In this document: in pieces, positions 7,863 to 15,443 of the stretch | Numbering within the stretch: position 1 is the first letter of the stretch | Layout of the letters: each line of letters starts with the position of its first letter | Origin: JANQEA01 sp964530075 | GTDB lineage: Bacteria; Bipolaricaulota; Bipolaricaulia; UBA7950; UBA9294 | DNA: 29,376 bases | Direction of reading: 5' to 3' | Assembly (NCBI GenBank): GCA_964530075.1 | Contig: CAZGXU010000026.1 | Coordinates: 1 to 29,376, forward strand | Made by a program: the position numbers and the translations under genes | The notes under the pieces: generated by a model | Told to the model about the DNA's origin: nothing | Database searches by the model: none | The model's input: the letters and a program-made list of their open reading frames with translations, nothing else

Positions 7863-7899
7863 CGAGAAAGGGATAGACTTACCCATCATCCCTTTCTCG
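7863..7899. promoter_or_regulatory. 11-bp perfect inverted repeat between aconitase and iclR
   Basis: CGAGAAAGGGA (7863-7873) and TCCCTTTCTCG (7889-7899) pair perfectly around a 15-base loop. It lies 12 bases past the aconitase stop and about 80 bases before the IclR start. No T-run follows on the minus strand, so it is not a textbook terminator. It could be a processing or attenuation stem between acn and the downstream genes, or an operator for the adjacent IclR protein. Confidence 0.6.
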
Positions 7900-7911
7900 A
7901 CTCGGCAACGG

Positions 7912-9804
7912 CTATCCATTTTGGCTAGCCGTGAATGCCAGGAGGCCGCCGGCGCGGACGATCTCCTGCTCCCGATCGGACAGATCGTGCCTCACCGGGA
8001 GCGTCGTCCCCTGCGCCGCGTTCCTCAGCGTCAACCCGGCCCCGAGGTCCGAGACGTCGATCTCGAGGACGTCTCCCTGTTCGATCGCGTCGGTGTCCGC
8101 GATCAGCGGGAGGATCCCCATGTTGATCAGGTTCGCCCGATGGATGCGGGCGAAGCCCTTGGCGAAGACGGCCGAGACGCCCAGGTGCCACGGCGCCAGG
8201 GCGGCGTGCTCGCGCGACGAGCCCTGACCGTAGTTCTCCCCGCCGACGAGGAACCCGCCGCCGGCGCCGAGCGCGCGCTGCGCGAACGTCTCGTCCTCAT
8301 AGTAGAACGTGAACTTGGAGATCTCGGGGAGGTTCGACCGGAGGTGCTGGGTCAGCGGGCCGGCGGGGAGGATCGCGTCGGTCGAGACCCCGTCTCCGAC
8401 CTTCAGCAGCACCTCGCCGCGGAGGACCGGCTCGAGGGGTCTCTGCCGCCCCAACGGGACGATGTTCGGACTCCGGCGGATCTCGACGCTCGGCCCCTCC
8501 GGCTCGAGGATCAAGACGTCGTCGACGGTCAGGCGATCGACCTCCACGGCGGGGGCGGGCAGCTCCCTCGGGTCGGCGATCGTCCCTCTCAGCGCCGAGG
8601 CCGCGGCGACTTCCGGGCCGCAGAGCGCCAGCCTGCCGAGCTTGTTCCCCCCCCGCCCTTGCCAGTTGCGGTTGACCGTCCGCAGCGACAGGTGGTCGGT
8701 GCCGGGGACGAACCCGATTCCGATGCACGCGTTGCATCCGGGCTCGATCATCCGGACGCCGGCCTTGGTCAACTCGAGGAAGCTGCCGTCCTCGATCAGC
8801 ATCTCCCACGCCTGCCGCGAGGCGGGGGAGACGATCACGTCGATGTCGGTCGACACCTTCTTCCCCTTCAGCATCTCGGCGACGATCTTGATGTCGCGGT
8901 ACGAGCCGTTGGTGCACGACCCGATGAAGACCTGGTCGAGCTTGGTCCCCGCCACATCCTCGATGTCGAAGACGTTGTCCGGCATCCCGGGCATCGCGAC
9001 GAGCGGCTTGAGGGCCGAGAGGTCGATCTCGATCGTCCTGTCGTAGGCCGCGCCCTCGTCGGGCCTCAGCTCGCGCCAGCCGTCCTCGCGACCCTGCATC
9101 CGCAGGAAATCCCGCGTCACCCCGTCGGACGGGAAGATCGACGAGGTCGCGCCCGTCTCGGTCCCCATGTTGGTGATCGTCGCTCGCTCGGGAACGGAGA
9201 GGGTCCCGACGCCCGGCCCGGCGTATTCGAGGAAGTAGCCGACCCCGCCTTGGACGGAGATCCGGCGGAGAACCTCGAGGGCGACGTCCTTGGCGCTCAC
9301 GTTCGGCGGGAGCTTCCCGGTGAGGACGATCTTCATCGTCTTCGGAACGGTCAGGTAGAAGGGCCCGCCGCCCATCGCCACGGCGACGTCCATCCCGCCG
9401 GCGCCGATCGCGAGCATCCCGAGCCCGCCGCTCGTCGGGGTGTGCGAGTCCGACCCGAGGAGCGTCCTGCCCGGCTCGCCGAACCGCTCGTAGTGGAGCT
9501 GGTGGCAGACCCCGTTCCCGTTCTTGGAGAACGTCGCCCCGTAGTGGGAGGCGATCGTCTGCAGGAAGACGTGATCGTCGGTCGACTCCCCCTTGAAGCC
9601 GAGCGACGTGTGATCGGAGTACGAGACGACCGCGTCGGCCTTCACGCGGTCGAGCCCGAGCGCCTCGAACTCAAGCCACGCCATCGTCCCGGTCGAATCC
9701 TGCGTCAAACAGTGGTCGATCCGGATCCCGATCTCCCGCCCCGTTTCCAGCGTCCCATCTCGAAGATGCGCCGAGAGGATCTTCCCCGTCAACGTCTGCG
9801 GCAT
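7912..9804 (-). CDS. acn: Aconitate hydratase (single-chain, about 630 aa)
   Basis: [4Fe-4S] enzyme isomerising citrate and isocitrate; first of the carbon-cycle genes here. Cluster ligands are visible in 'GSCTNGS' and 'PGCNACIGIG'. Other family marks are 'DSHTPTSGGLGMLAIGAGG', 'VSPASRQAWE', and in the C-terminal swivel domain 'VGGENYGQGSSREHAA' with 'FARIHRANLINMGILPL'. At 630 residues it is shorter than AcnA/AcnB and resembles the compact aconitases of Aquifex and other deep lineages. I choose the ATG at 9802-9804 because GAGGTG stands six bases before it. A longer reading from TTG at 9822 would place that ribosome-binding site inside the gene and start the protein at the predicted transcript end. 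A promoter lies at 9831-9859. Confidence 0.95.
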   Translation of the reverse strand: MPQTLTGKILSAHLRDGTLETGREIGIRIDHCLTQDSTGTMAWLEFEALGLDRVKADAVVSYSDHTSLGFKGESTDDHVFLQTIASHYGATFSKNGNGVCHQLHYERFGEPGRTLLGSDSHTPTSGGLGMLAIGAGGMDVAVAMGGGPFYLTVPKTMKIVLTGKLPPNVSAKDVALEVLRRISVQGGVGYFLEYAGPGVGTLSVPERATITNMGTETGATSSIFPSDGVTRDFLRMQGREDGWRELRPDEGAAYDRTIEIDLSALKPLVAMPGMPDNVFDIEDVAGTKLDQVFIGSCTNGSYRDIKIVAEMLKGKKVSTDIDVIVSPASRQAWEMLIEDGSFLELTKAGVRMIEPGCNACIGIGFVPGTDHLSLRTVNRNWQGRGGNKLGRLALCGPEVAAASALRGTIADPRELPAPAVEVDRLTVDDVLILEPEGPSVEIRRSPNIVPLGRQRPLEPVLRGEVLLKVGDGVSTDAILPAGPLTQHLRSNLPEISKFTFYYEDETFAQRALGAGGGFLVGGENYGQGSSREHAALAPWHLGVSAVFAKGFARIHRANLINMGILPLIADTDAIEQGDVLEIDVSDLGAGLTLRNAAQGTTLPVRHDLSDREQEIVRAGGLLAFTASQNG

Positions 9805-9830
9805 GCCGATCACCTCGCTCAAGCGGCGGC

Positions 9831-9859
9831 ATTATAGTGGCGAGTCCCGATAAATGCAA
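9831..9859 (-). promoter_or_regulatory. Sigma70-type promoter for aconitase / carbon-fixation cluster
   Basis: On the minus strand TTGCAT (9859-9854), a 17-base spacer, then a perfect TATAAT (9836-9831). Transcription would start near 9824, giving a leader of about 20 bases that contains the GAGGTG ribosome-binding site of aconitase. It is the clearest promoter in the window and may drive genes down to aclA. Confidence 0.75.
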
Positions 9860-10038
9860 CAGAATAACGCATCAAGTCTCATTATCCAGAACAATGGGAC
9901 GAACGAGGACGACGCGCGGGCGATCGGGGCACCTCCCCCCGAAGCGATCGCTCGGCGGACGCTCTTCCACCGGGTACACTGTGAATAGAATGCCTTATTG
10001 TGTAGGATCGATCACTGGCACGGACCAAGGAGGGAAGG

Positions 10039-10416
10039 ATGAAATCGAAGGCTCTCGCCAGACAGGTGACCGCTGCGATCCTCGCCGCGGCCGCGGCCCT
10101 GTCGATCACCGGCTGCCTGAACCAGGGGACCCCCACTCCGATCGCCTGCATCCAGGCCGAGCCGACGATCGGCTACGTGCCGCTCACGGTGACGTTCGAC
10201 GCCTCGTGCTCGTTCGTCCCCGAAGGGGCCGAGGACGTCTACCACTTCCGGTGGGAATTCGACGACGGAACCGACGAGGGAACGGGAACCGCACGGACCA
10301 CGACGCACACGTTCGAGGAGCCCGGCACGTACGCCGTCGCGGTGGTCATGATCAACAGCGCGTACGATATCGTCGATATCGGAACCCGCGTCGTTACCGT
10401 GCTGCCGGCGGAGTAG
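10039..10416 (+). CDS. PKD-domain lipoprotein, 125 aa
   Basis: Small secreted protein predicted to be anchored by a lipidated cysteine. A basic start (MKSKALARQ), an alanine-rich hydrophobic stretch and the lipobox 'SITGC' put the modified Cys at about residue 26. The rest is a single PKD-type beta-sandwich with its typical marks 'YVPLTVTFDAS', 'FRWEFDDGT' and 'HTFEEPGTYAVAVV'. PKD domains usually mediate protein or glycan contacts at the cell surface; one alone does not reveal a substrate. AAGGAGG lies seven bases before the ATG. A TAGAAT at 9986-9991 could be a -10 box, but no convincing -35 precedes it. It faces away from aconitase and ends 55 bases before the convergent ispG, so it is probably a single-gene transcript. 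Confidence 0.88.
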   Translation: MKSKALARQVTAAILAAAAALSITGCLNQGTPTPIACIQAEPTIGYVPLTVTFDASCSFVPEGAEDVYHFRWEFDDGTDEGTGTARTTTHTFEEPGTYAVAVVMINSAYDIVDIGTRVVTVLPAE

Positions 10417-10471
10417 CGATCTCTGCAGGCTGCGGGTCCAATGCGCGGAAGCGAACCGCTCGGCGCCAGCG

Positions 10472-11530
10472 CTAGCCCGCGGACTCCGCGAGCACCTCGC
10501 GCGCGGCACGGACGATCTCCCCCGCCAGGCGATCCTCCGGGATCGCGGGGCCGATCGGCTCGCCGCGGACGTAGATCGTCCCTTGTCCCGGGCCGCCGAC
10601 GAGTCCGACGTCGGCCTCGCGGGCCTCGCCGGGCCCGTTGACGACGCAGCCCATCAGGGCGATCGACAGGCTGTCGGCCACGTCGCGCAATTCGGAGCGG
10701 ACCGCGGAGGCGATCGCTTCGAGGTCGATCCCCGTCCGGCCGCACGTCGGACAGACGCGCAGGTCGATCCCGCGGGTGCGCAGACCCACGGCACGCAGGA
10801 TCTCGTACGCGACGCGGACCTCCTCCACCGGGTCCCCGGTGAGCGAGACGCGGAGCGTGTCGCCGAGCCCCTCCGAGAGGAGGACGCCGAGCCCGACGGC
10901 CGAGCGGATCGACCCCTCCCATGCCGTTCCCGCCTCGGTGATCCCGATGTGCAACGGGTAGTCGGACGCCTCCGCGAACGCACGGTAGGCGTCGATCGTC
11001 ATCCGCACGTCGGTCCCCTTCAGCGAGACGACGATCCGGTCGAACCCGCGTTCCTCGAGGAGCCGGATCTCGTGCAGCGCGCTCTCGACCATCCCCTCCG
11101 CCGTCGGATGATTCGTCGTGTTGCGGAAGCGCTCGTCGAGCGATCCGGCGTTGACGCCGACGCGGATCGGGATCCCCGCGCCGTTCGCCGCCTCGGCGAC
11201 CGCCGCGATCTTCTCCGGATCGGTGATGTTCCCGGGGTTGAGCCGGAGCTTGTCGACCCCAGCGTCGATCGACGCGAGCGCGAGGCGGTGATCGAAGTGG
11301 ATGTCGGCGACGAGCGGAATGGTGATCCGTTCGAGGATCCGCGGGAGGGCGTCCGCCGCGGCCCGGTGCGGGACGGCCACCCGGACAATCTCGCACCCGG
11401 CCCGCTCGAGCCGACCGATCTGCTCGACTGTCGCCTCGACGTCGGCGGTGTCGGTGTTCGTCATCGACTGAACGACGATCGGTGCGCCGCCGCCGATCGG
11501 AACGTCGCGGACAAGGACCCGTCGCCTCAT
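10472..11530 (-). CDS. ispG: 4-hydroxy-3-methylbut-2-enyl diphosphate synthase (IspG/GcpE)
   Basis: Iron-sulfur enzyme of the MEP isoprenoid pathway, converting MEcPP to HMBPP. The 352-residue protein shows 'PIVVQSMTNTDT', 'VPLVADIHFD'-type 'IPLVADIHFDHRLAL', 'KLRLNPGNI' and 'IRVGVNAGSL'. The [4Fe-4S] ligands stand in 'CPTCGRT' (C260, C263) and 'MGCVVNGPGEA' (C295), with the following catalytic glutamate (E302). The open frame extends about 97 codons further upstream, but that part overlaps the polyprenyl synthase gene and has no family similarity. The ATG at 11528-11530 shares an ATGA with the stop of that upstream gene and follows GGGAGGGGG. The two are therefore coupled, joining HMBPP formation with prenyl chain building. 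Confidence 0.95.
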   Translation of the reverse strand: MRRRVLVRDVPIGGGAPIVVQSMTNTDTADVEATVEQIGRLERAGCEIVRVAVPHRAAADALPRILERITIPLVADIHFDHRLALASIDAGVDKLRLNPGNITDPEKIAAVAEAANGAGIPIRVGVNAGSLDERFRNTTNHPTAEGMVESALHEIRLLEERGFDRIVVSLKGTDVRMTIDAYRAFAEASDYPLHIGITEAGTAWEGSIRSAVGLGVLLSEGLGDTLRVSLTGDPVEEVRVAYEILRAVGLRTRGIDLRVCPTCGRTGIDLEAIASAVRSELRDVADSLSIALMGCVVNGPGEAREADVGLVGGPGQGTIYVRGEPIGPAIPEDRLAGEIVRAAREVLAESAG

Positions 11531-12528
11531 CGCCCCCCTCCCGGAGGCACCGCCGGCCGGAGAAACTCGCACAGCTCCTTCATCCGCCGCGTTCCGTCCT
11601 CCCCCCACGGCAGTCGCTCCAGCTTCGACAACGCGCGCCCCAGATGTCCGTCGACCTCGCGCGCCCCGTCTTCCCGCACGCCGAGCCGCTCCATCATCTC
11701 GACGGCCTTTCCCACCGCGCCGCCGGAAGGCGTCTCCGCTGCGAACGCGGCCTTCAACATGCGCCGCTCCCCCTCGCCCGCCTTCGTCGCCGCGGCGACC
11801 ACGGGGTACGAGGTCCGCCACCGCCGGACGTCGACCCCGAGCGGCTCGCCGAGCGCCGGCTCGTTATCCCAGATCTCGCGCAGGTCGTCCCGGATCCGGC
11901 AGGCGCGGCCGAGGTCCCGGCCGACCTCGTCGAAGGCCGTACGCATCTCGCGGGGCGCGCCGGAGACGACGCACCCCAGCTCGCAGGCGCAGCGGAAGAG
12001 GGCCCCGGTCTTCCTGTCAATCATGTCGGTGTACTCGTCCACGTTCGGCCAGCGCGCCTCGAACGAGGAGGCGAGCGCCCGACCTTCGATCGTCTCGATC
12101 GCCGCGCGGACGATCCGGTCGAGGACCGTGTCTCCGGCCGTCCTCGCTACGGCCAGCGCGAAAGCGAGAGCGGAATCTCCGGCGTTGATCGCCTCCGCCT
12201 CTCCGCAGCGGTTCCGGACCGTCGGCCGTCCGTGTCGCATCCGGGCGCGGTCCCGCACGTCGTCACGGATCCGCGAGAACTCGTGGACGAGTTCCAGCGA
12301 GACCGCGGCCGCGAGCGCGGCCTCGCGGTCGCCGCCGAGTCCCTCGGCGACGAGGAGGACGAGCGACGGTCGGATCAGCTCCCCGAGCGCCTCCGCCGGC
12401 GCGCCGGACGCGTCCTCCAGCCCGACGTGATATCGAAGGACACTCCGCAAGGGTTCGTCGCCGGCGAGGACGCAACGGAGCCCCTCCGCAATCGACGGAC
12501 GGTACCGGGCAAGGAACGTCGACTCCAC
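11527..12528 (-). CDS. Polyprenyl (isoprenyl diphosphate) synthase
   Basis: Trans-prenyltransferase that lengthens allylic diphosphates with IPP. First aspartate-rich motif: 'HEFSRIRDDVRD' (D89, D90, D93) followed by 'RHGRPTV', matching the usual HD-x-x-L-IHDDxxD..RRGxPT pattern. 'DRKTGALF' is the family lysine-threonine region. The second aspartate-rich motif is degenerate, 'RIRDDLREIWDNE' (DDLRE rather than DDxxD), as in some medium-chain and methanogen-like synthases. Chain length cannot be deduced. I prefer the GTG start at 12526-12528 (333 aa) because GGGAG precedes it by eight bases and it begins just before the first conserved helix. The reading from 12624 would overlap the DUF3467 gene by 65 bases and adds a low-complexity R/S-rich stretch. 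Same operon as ispG. Confidence 0.88.
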   Translation of the reverse strand: MESTFLARYRPSIAEGLRCVLAGDEPLRSVLRYHVGLEDASGAPAEALGELIRPSLVLLVAEGLGGDREAALAAAVSLELVHEFSRIRDDVRDRARMRHGRPTVRNRCGEAEAINAGDSALAFALAVARTAGDTVLDRIVRAAIETIEGRALASSFEARWPNVDEYTDMIDRKTGALFRCACELGCVVSGAPREMRTAFDEVGRDLGRACRIRDDLREIWDNEPALGEPLGVDVRRWRTSYPVVAAATKAGEGERRMLKAAFAAETPSGGAVGKAVEMMERLGVREDGAREVDGHLGRALSKLERLPWGEDGTRRMKELCEFLRPAVPPGGGR

Positions 12529-12559
12529 GTGCCGATCTCCCAGCGACTCGGGGACGTCG

Positions 12560-12841
12560 CTACGCCAGCTTCGGCGGGAGGACGATCGTCCCGAAGTTCT
12601 TCTCGTAGCGTTGGATGTTCTCACCGATCGCTTGGTGGAGCCGCTTCATGTGCCCAGGATTGAGGATGACGCGCGAGGTCAGGAGCGCTTGATCCCCCTT
12701 GGGGGACTGGGTCTGCGGGTCGACGAACAGGAAATCGATGATGAACTCCTCCTTGCGATGGGAGATCAGCGCGAGGTTCGAATAGTGGCCCCGCCGGGCC
12801 TCGTTGTCAGCCGCGATCTGCATCTTCCGTTGTTCCGCCAA
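12560..12841 (-). CDS. DUF3467 family protein, 93 aa
   Basis: Small soluble protein of unknown function with the DUF3467 layout: 'YSNLALISHRKEEFIIDFLF', then 'LLTSRVILNPGHMKRLHQAIGENIQRYEKNFG', ending in a short basic tail. In that family the ILNPxHMKRLxxAL..N...YE.xFG segment is the most constant part. Translation appears to start at TTG (12839-12841), behind GGGGGTG; an ATG lies six codons in ('MQIAAD'). It sits 31 bases upstream of the polyprenyl synthase gene and 63 bases downstream of the isomerase-like gene, so it probably rides in the isoprenoid operon. I see no catalytic motif. Confidence 0.85.
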   Translation of the reverse strand: MAEQRKMQIAADNEARRGHYSNLALISHRKEEFIIDFLFVDPQTQSPKGDQALLTSRVILNPGHMKRLHQAIGENIQRYEKNFGTIVLPPKLA

Positions 12842-12904
12842 TGAACGATCACCCCCACGTTTCGAGGATGGTAGCGCCTCGTCCGGGACGCGGCAAGATC
12901 TGTT

Positions 12905-14122
12905 TCAGGATTTGAGATAGCGCTCGAAGAACGTCTCGATCGTCCTTCGATGGTGCCCCCCGAGGAGGATGTGATGGTTGCCGAGCGGCGCCTCGAGGAG
13001 CTCGTCGATCGGCCCGTCGGCGGCGACCCGGATCTGGGTCCGGCAAAGATCGTCGCGGGCCGCGGTTTCCTCCATCGTCCCCTCGCACACGAACAGCCGG
13101 TCGAGCCGTTCTCCGCCGAGGCGGAAGACGGTGCACGGACCTGGAGGGACCGTCCCGGCGATCCCGACCCCGAGATCGGACTCGAAGTGCGTCATGATGC
13201 TGTACTCCGCCGTCATCGACAGCGGGCAGCTGCAGTGCGCCATCCCGAGGGTCCGACGCGCCGGATCGATCGACACGATATTCCCCATGAACGCCGCGCG
13301 CCCGGAGAGGAGAAACGCGACGTAGAGCGAGAAGAGCGATTGGAGATCCCCATCGCAGCCGGCGGGGACGTGCTCGTCGTTCAGCCGCGAGAGCGCGTAG
13401 CAGCCGGTCTGCTCGAGCTCGGTGACCAGATCGGAGCATCGGACCGAACAGGCGGCGAGCCGATGGTCGTCGATGATCCTCCGCAGACCTTGGTAGATCG
13501 CGACCGAACTCTGCACATCCTCCGCGGCGCGAGCGTCGACGGTGCGGGCGCCTCGCTTGAACCGCGAGACGTCCTTTCGCGACTTCGGCGCCTCCCGGAT
13601 CCGCGCCAGCAACTCGTCCATCTCGATCGGGATCAGCTCGACCGAGAGTCGCCCCTTGAGGAAGGCGCGGTCGACGTCGCTGGCGACGAGCCATTCGGAC
13701 GGCTCACCGATCAGCCCGACGCGGCTGAAGCGGAGCCCTTCCCACGCCTTGGAGATGACGAGCTCCTGCTCGAGCCCCGCGGCGATCTCCTCCGGTGAGC
13801 CGAACAGGATCTTCCCCTCGCCCCCGTCCTGTCGGATCCGCGCGAGGATCTCCAACGACGCGGGGAGCGAGCTGTGCCCGGGATGCGCGATCAGCAGGGC
13901 CGGGGGAGGAAGCTGGGCGATCACCTTCAGCACCTCCCGTTCCACCCCGCCGGTCAGGACGAGGATCGCCGCGAGCCGGTCCCCCGACGGACGTTTGACG
14001 TCCTCGAGCCCGAACCTCTCGGACGCGGCGGCGATCTTCTTCAGCAGAGCGGTCTTTATCGACTCGACACGCTTCGCGTCGTGCAGCCCGGAGGCCCGCG
14101 CCAAGATCTCGATCTTATCCAT
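12905..14122 (-). CDS. L-fucose/L-arabinose isomerase-like protein
   Basis: About 405 residues with the fold marks of the fucose/arabinose isomerase superfamily. There is an N-terminal Rossmann-like part ('ILVLTGGVEREVLKVIAQ', 'PALLIAHPGHSSLPASLE') and a C-terminal part with 'GNIVSIDP', 'AHCSCPLSM', 'THFESDLGVGIAGTVPPG', 'CRTQIRV' and 'GNHHILLGGHH'. It is clearly shorter than canonical FucI (about 590 aa). Similar short homologues in thermophiles are annotated as putative sugar isomerases with no proven substrate. The frame is open upstream to 14368 but that part is Arg/Pro-rich and unlike the family. I choose ATG 14120-14122, with GGAGGG 14 bases before it; ATG 14141-14143 is an alternative. 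It is the first gene of the presumed run toward ispG. Confidence 0.75.
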   Translation of the reverse strand: MDKIEILARASGLHDAKRVESIKTALLKKIAAASERFGLEDVKRPSGDRLAAILVLTGGVEREVLKVIAQLPPPALLIAHPGHSSLPASLEILARIRQDGGEGKILFGSPEEIAAGLEQELVISKAWEGLRFSRVGLIGEPSEWLVASDVDRAFLKGRLSVELIPIEMDELLARIREAPKSRKDVSRFKRGARTVDARAAEDVQSSVAIYQGLRRIIDDHRLAACSVRCSDLVTELEQTGCYALSRLNDEHVPAGCDGDLQSLFSLYVAFLLSGRAAFMGNIVSIDPARRTLGMAHCSCPLSMTAEYSIMTHFESDLGVGIAGTVPPGPCTVFRLGGERLDRLFVCEGTMEETAARDDLCRTQIRVAADGPIDELLEAPLGNHHILLGGHHRRTIETFFERYLKS

Positions 14123-14281
14123 CGGATCGATCGTACCCTCCATCCGCTGTGCGTTCGAACCACTCCCCGACTCGCAGTCCGGACACGGGTCACCCGCCGA
14201 AGGCGTGGCTGGAACCCGCGGAGGTGGCCACGTCTCCACTCTCGATCGGACCGGAGCCTCCGCGCGCGGCCGGACGGCGGG

Positions 14282-14311
14282 TTGATCCGATCGCGGCCGA
14301 TCGGATACGCT
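14282..14311 (+). promoter_or_regulatory. Putative mscS promoter with palindrome filling its spacer
   Basis: TTGATC (14282-14287) and TACGCT (14306-14311) are 18 bases apart. The spacer is occupied by a near-perfect palindrome: ATCCGATCG (14285-14293), CGGC, CGATCGGAT (14298-14306), nine paired bases per side. This is the position of a classical repressor operator. The -10 box is weak, so the promoter call is tentative; the palindrome itself is certain. Confidence 0.45.
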
Positions 14312-14369
14312 CATCCCTTGTCTCAAAGCGCGTTCGGGCGAGCCGAATCGCCGGACGGGAAGGAGCACG

Positions 14370-15443
14370 ATGACGATCCTGAAGACGGTGTTCTACGAGA
14401 ACCCGGTGTGGCTGTGGCTGTTGGCCGCCGCGATCGTCGCGCTCGTCTGGTTCCTCCTCCGCGTGGTGCTGCGCCTCCTCGTCGAACGACTGAGGGTCTT
14501 CACCGCGAGGACGCCGGGCCGACTCGACGACCTGGCCGTCGAGCTCCTCGCGAAGACGAAGTTCCTCTTCGCGCTCGTCGTGGCGTTCTACGCCGGGTCG
14601 CTCCTCCTCGTCCTCCCGAGCGTGGCGGAAGCCGCCCTGCGCGCCCTGTTCATCGTCGCGCTCCTCGTTCAGGTCGGCTACTGGGGGGACGGCGTGGTCA
14701 CGTTCTGGATCCGGCGAGTCGCTCGCCGGAAGCTGGAAGAGGAAGAGAACGCGGCCGCCGCGACGTCGCTCACCGCGCTCGGGTTCGTCGCCAAGATCGC
14801 GATCTGGACGATCGTACTCCTTCTGGCGTTGGAGAACTTCGGCATCGACATCACCCTGCTGATCACCACCCTCGGGGTCGGCGGCATCGCCATTGCCCTC
14901 GCGGTGCAGAACATCCTCGGCGACCTGTTCGCCTCGCTGTCGATCATCGTCGACAAGCCGTTCGTCATCGGGGACTTCATCATCGTCGGCGACCTCATGG
15001 GGACCGTCGAGCGAATCGGCCTCAAGACGACCCGCGTCCGCAGCCTGTCCGGCGAGCAGATCGTCTTCTCCAACAGCGATCTGCTCGCGAGCCGCGTCCG
15101 CAACTACAAGCGGATGTTCGAGCGTCGGATCGTCTTCGCGTTCGGGGTCACCTACCAGACGGTGCCCGACGTCCTCGAGGGGATTCCGGAGACGGTCCGA
15201 GGAATCGTCGAGTCGCAACCGGACGTCCGGTTCGACCGGTGTCACTTCAAGTCGTTCGGCGATTTCTCGCTCGACTACGAAACCGTCTACTACGTGCTCG
15301 ACCCCGACTACAACGTCTACATGGACCGACAGCAGGCGATCAACCTGGCGATCATGCGGGCGTTCGAGGAGCAGGGGATCGAGTTCGCCTATCCGACGCA
15401 GACGCTCTACGTCGGCCGCATCGGGGCCTCAGAAGAGGAATAG
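14370..15443 (+). CDS. Mechanosensitive ion channel, MscS family
   Basis: Inner-membrane channel of 357 residues that releases solutes on hypo-osmotic shock. Four hydrophobic segments in the N-terminal half lead into the pore helix TM3 ('LLITTLGVGGIAIALAVQNILGDLFASL', given here in part). The glycine/alanine-rich TM3 and the 'A-L-A-V-Q-N' turn are diagnostic. The cytoplasmic beta domain follows ('DKPFVIGDFIIVGDLMGTVERIGLKTTRVR', in part) and then 'NSDLLASRVRNYKRM'. AAGGAG stands seven bases before the ATG. The gene is divergent from the isomerase-like gene, and its last 15 bases overlap the end of the convergent DUF401 gene, so the two mRNAs are complementary at their 3' ends. Confidence 0.93.
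   Translation: MTILKTVFYENPVWLWLLAAAIVALVWFLLRVVLRLLVERLRVFTARTPGRLDDLAVELLAKTKFLFALVVAFYAGSLLLVLPSVAEAALRALFIVALLVQVGYWGDGVVTFWIRRVARRKLEEEENAAAATSLTALGFVAKIAIWTIVLLLALENFGIDITLLITTLGVGGIAIALAVQNILGDLFASLSIIVDKPFVIGDFIIVGDLMGTVERIGLKTTRVRSLSGEQIVFSNSDLLASRVRNYKRMFERRIVFAFGVTYQTVPDVLEGIPETVRGIVESQPDVRFDRCHFKSFGDFSLDYETVYYVLDPDYNVYMDRQQAINLAIMRAFEEQGIEFAYPTQTLYVGRIGASEEE

Noticed and set aside
11531..11821. 97-codon N-terminal extension of ispG
   Set aside because: It lies wholly inside the polyprenyl synthase gene and has no IspG similarity. The ATGA overlap at 11527-11530 gives a natural start.
12849..13694. 281-codon minus-strand frame overlapping the isomerase-like gene
   Set aside because: Another frame of the same strand, Arg-rich without motifs; the gene at 12905-14122 explains this DNA.
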